A stretch of DNA of 6,273 bases from contig CAMFYM010000078.1 in the NCBI GenBank assembly GCA_946002045.1, positions 1 through 6,273 on the forward strand, in the 5' to 3' direction. Below are positions 4,990-6,273 of the stretch, piece by piece. Position 1 is the first letter of the stretch, and every line of letters begins with the position of its first letter. The position numbers and the translations under genes are program-made. The DNA is from an uncultured Clostridia bacterium. Its GTDB lineage: Bacteria > Bacillota > Clostridia > Oscillospirales > Acutalibacteraceae. Under the pieces are notes generated by a model, which saw only the letters and a list, made by a program, of their open reading frames with translations, did not search any database and was not told the DNA's origin.

Positions 4990-5010
4990 GTAAAGCTAAA
5001 ACGGCTTTAC
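4990..5010 (+). promoter_or_regulatory. Leader hairpin just before the exchanger ribosome binding site
   Basis: GTAAAGC (4990-4996) pairs perfectly with GCTTTAC (5004-5010) around TAAAACG. It forms at the 5' end of the predicted transcript and ends 4 bases before AGGAG (5015-5019). It has no U run, so it is not a terminator. It could stabilise the mRNA or tune translation. It does not resemble a known metal-sensing riboswitch, being too short. Confidence 0.45.
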
Positions 5011-5024
5011 GGATAGGAGCAATT

Positions 5025-6077
5025 ATGTTTGAAACAATTTTAATGTATGCCCTGTTTATTATAGGACTTGTGCTGATAATCAAGGGTGGCGACTGGTTTG
5101 TTGACAGTGCAAGCTGGATTGCAGAGGTGCTTGGCGTTCCTAAATTCGTTATAGGTGCAACAATCGTGTCTATTGCCACCACCCTGCCTGAAATGATTGT
5201 TAGTGTTCAGGCAACTGCCAAGGGTAATGTTGATATGGCAGCAGGTAACGCAATCGGCTCTGTTACGGCAAATACTGCTATGATTATGGGTATTTTTATA
5301 GTATGTATGCCCTTTGCTGTTAAGAGGAAGGAATTTACTCCAAAGGCGCTGATGATGTTCGGTGCGTCTGCTGCTCTTGTTCTCGGCTGCATCTTCACAG
5401 CAAAGCAGACACTCACCTTTGAGGGCGAAACTAATCAGTATTACACCCTTTCTACCATTGGTCTTATTGTGCTTATTGCAATATTTATTGCTTTCTTTGT
5501 TGAGAATTTCATTTCTATGAAGAATGAGCAAACTCACCTTGAGCCTTCTCCCGATAATATCGGCTTGCAGCAGGAGGACGATATTGTTCCTACTAAGGAA
5601 GCTGCTACAAAAAAGGATTGGATAAAAAATATTATCTTCTTCGTTTTAGGTGCAGCAGGCATTGTTGTGGGTGCTGATTTGCTTGTTGATAAGGGTACTC
5701 TTATTGCACAAAGCCTTGGTATTCCTCAAAGAGTAATCAGCGTTATTGCAATCGCTATCGGTACCTCTTTGCCGGAGCTTGTTACAACAATTACAGCCCT
5801 GAGGAAAAAGGTTGGAGCCCTTTCCGTTGGTAATATTTTAGGTGCAAATATTATTGATTTGTCACTCATTTTACCTATTTGCTCCTTTGTTTCTATGGGC
5901 AAGGGTACAGGCGCACTTGCCGTTTCCGTATCATCGGTTACTGTTGATATGTTGGTGTGCCTTGGAGCTATCGCCGTTGCCGTTTTCCCAACAATTATTA
6001 CAAAAAAATTCAGCAGATGGCAAGGCGTTTTGACGCTGCTTGGATACGCTGCATATGTTATCACCGTTGTGGTTTGA
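5025..6077 (+). CDS. CaCA-family Na+/Ca2+ antiporter (YrbG type)
   Basis: A 350-residue integral membrane exchanger of the Ca2+/cation antiporter family, expected to drive Ca2+ out of the cell with Na+ (or H+) entry. The two inverted alpha repeats are clear. Alpha-1 has GDWFVDSASWIAEVLGVP, GATIVSIATTLPE (44-56) and GNAIGSVTANTAMIMG (74-89). Alpha-2 has GADLLVDKGTLIAQSLGIP, IAIGTSLPE (243-251) and GNILGANIIDLSL (269-281). Glu56 and Glu251 of the two (T)LPE motifs are the expected ion ligands. A charged cytoplasmic loop (about 165-200) separates the halves. Alpha-1 departs from the usual pattern: IAT replaces the common GTS/GTT, and GSVTAN replaces GSN. I recall similar wording in clostridial homologues, so this is probably lineage-specific. 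ATG 5025 has AGGAG (5015-5019) 5 bases upstream. Single-gene unit, divergent from capA. Confidence 0.95.
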   Translation: MFETILMYALFIIGLVLIIKGGDWFVDSASWIAEVLGVPKFVIGATIVSIATTLPEMIVSVQATAKGNVDMAAGNAIGSVTANTAMIMGIFIVCMPFAVKRKEFTPKALMMFGASAALVLGCIFTAKQTLTFEGETNQYYTLSTIGLIVLIAIFIAFFVENFISMKNEQTHLEPSPDNIGLQQEDDIVPTKEAATKKDWIKNIIFFVLGAAGIVVGADLLVDKGTLIAQSLGIPQRVISVIAIAIGTSLPELVTTITALRKKVGALSVGNILGANIIDLSLILPICSFVSMGKGTGALAVSVSSVTVDMLVCLGAIAVAVFPTIITKKFSRWQGVLTLLGYAAYVITVVV

Positions 6078-6084
6078 TAACCGT

Positions 6085-6119
6085 ATAAGCCCTCCCTTGT
6101 GTAAAGGGAGGTAGGAGCC
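6085..6119 (+). repeat. GC-rich palindromic repeat, copy 1 (partial)
   Basis: CCTCCCTT (6091-6098) pairs with AAGGGAGG (6104-6111) around GTGTA, directly after the exchanger gene. It matches the first part of copy 2 almost base for base (ATAAGCCCTCC, TTGTG, AAAGG) but lacks the second hairpin. With no T run it is a weak candidate for the exchanger terminator. It is better seen as a dispersed repeat unit. Confidence 0.7.
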
Positions 6120-6138
6120 AAATATATTTTTAACCTAA

Positions 6139-6197
6139 TAAGCCCTCCTTGTGCAAAGGAGGGTGGCAAAGCGTATGCTTTGACGGGAGGATTGTAA
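6139..6197 (+). repeat. GC-rich palindromic repeat, copy 2 (complete two-hairpin unit)
   Basis: The first hairpin is CCCTCCTT (6143-6150) with AAGGAGGG (6156-6163), loop GTGCA. After TGGC overlap comes a second hairpin, CAAAGC (6167-6172) with GCTTTG (6177-6182), loop GTAT, then GACGGGAGGATTGTAA. Units of this layout, with a variable second hairpin between TGGC and GACGGGAGG, are familiar from gut Clostridia intergenic regions. No protein is encoded. Confidence 0.75.
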
Positions 6198-6217
6198 GCA
6201 CAGAATTTGTAAGTTTA

Positions 6218-6273
6218 CCTTTTATCCCCTCAGTCTGCTAACGCAGCCAGCTCCCCTTTATTACATTAAAAGG
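6218..6273 (-). repeat. GC-rich palindromic repeat, copy 3 (inverted, may continue past the window)
   Basis: Read on the minus strand, AAAGGGGAGCTGGC leads into a hairpin CTGC/GCAG (6235-6238 and 6243-6246) and then ACTGAGGGGATAA. This is the same order as copy 2 (AAAGGAGGGTGGC, hairpin, GACGGGAGGAT) but in the opposite orientation and with a different hairpin. CCTTTTA (6218-6224) and TAAAAGG (6267-6273) flank it as an inverted pair. The window ends there. Confidence 0.6.

Noticed and set aside
5040..5537. 165-codon minus-strand ORF inside the exchanger gene
   Set aside because: It is antisense to a clear CaCA exchanger with both alpha repeats and shows no family features.
6091..6111. Intrinsic terminator of the exchanger gene
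   Set aside because: The hairpin is followed by TAGGAGCC, not a T run, and is repeated at 6143-6163, so it is better explained as a repeat unit.

Overview
The window looks like a chromosomal segment of an AT-rich anaerobic Firmicute, most likely a gut Clostridia (Oscillospiraceae/Ruminococcaceae-like). This is inferred from strong Shine-Dalgarno sequences, sigma-A type promoters, a clostridial GSI-alpha glutamine synthetase, an encoded CCA on the tRNA, and repeat families of a kind common in gut Clostridia. The first 44 bases are not biological: they match an Illumina Nextera library adapter, so genomic sequence begins at about 45.

Layout. 45-1243 (+): an MscS-type mechanosensitive channel with its own promoter. 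1245-1423 (+): a tRNA-Ser(GGA) with a promoter starting right after the channel stop codon and a strong terminator. 1426-1595: an array of seven small stem-loops separated by TGAAAT (left half) or ATTTCA (right half), followed by a promoter and a decayed gene for an S23/Avd-like four-helix bundle protein (1631-1885). 1836-1876: terminator shared with glnA. 1882-3234 (-): glnA, with a consensus promoter and a terminator-like hairpin in its short leader. 3354-3468: interleaved inverted repeats in the capA-glnA gap. 3501-4718 (-): a membrane-anchored CapA-family metallophosphatase-like protein. 4719-4898: its long leader of three hairpins, the last of which covers the ribosome binding site. 5025-6077 (+): a CaCA-family Na+/Ca2+ exchanger, divergent from capA. 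6084-6273: GC-rich palindromic repeat units in both orientations.

The genes are mostly single transcription units: channel plus possible read-through into the tRNA, glnA alone, capA alone, exchanger alone. The channel and the exchanger both serve ion or osmotic homeostasis, but nothing ties them functionally to glnA or capA.

The most unusual material is between the genes. Written in one orientation, all seven stem-loops of the array have loops ending in A, so they appear to be one family arranged as two opposed half-arrays beside a four-helix-bundle gene remnant. The capA leader shows mutually exclusive pairings around the start codon. No complete new enzymatic system is visible.
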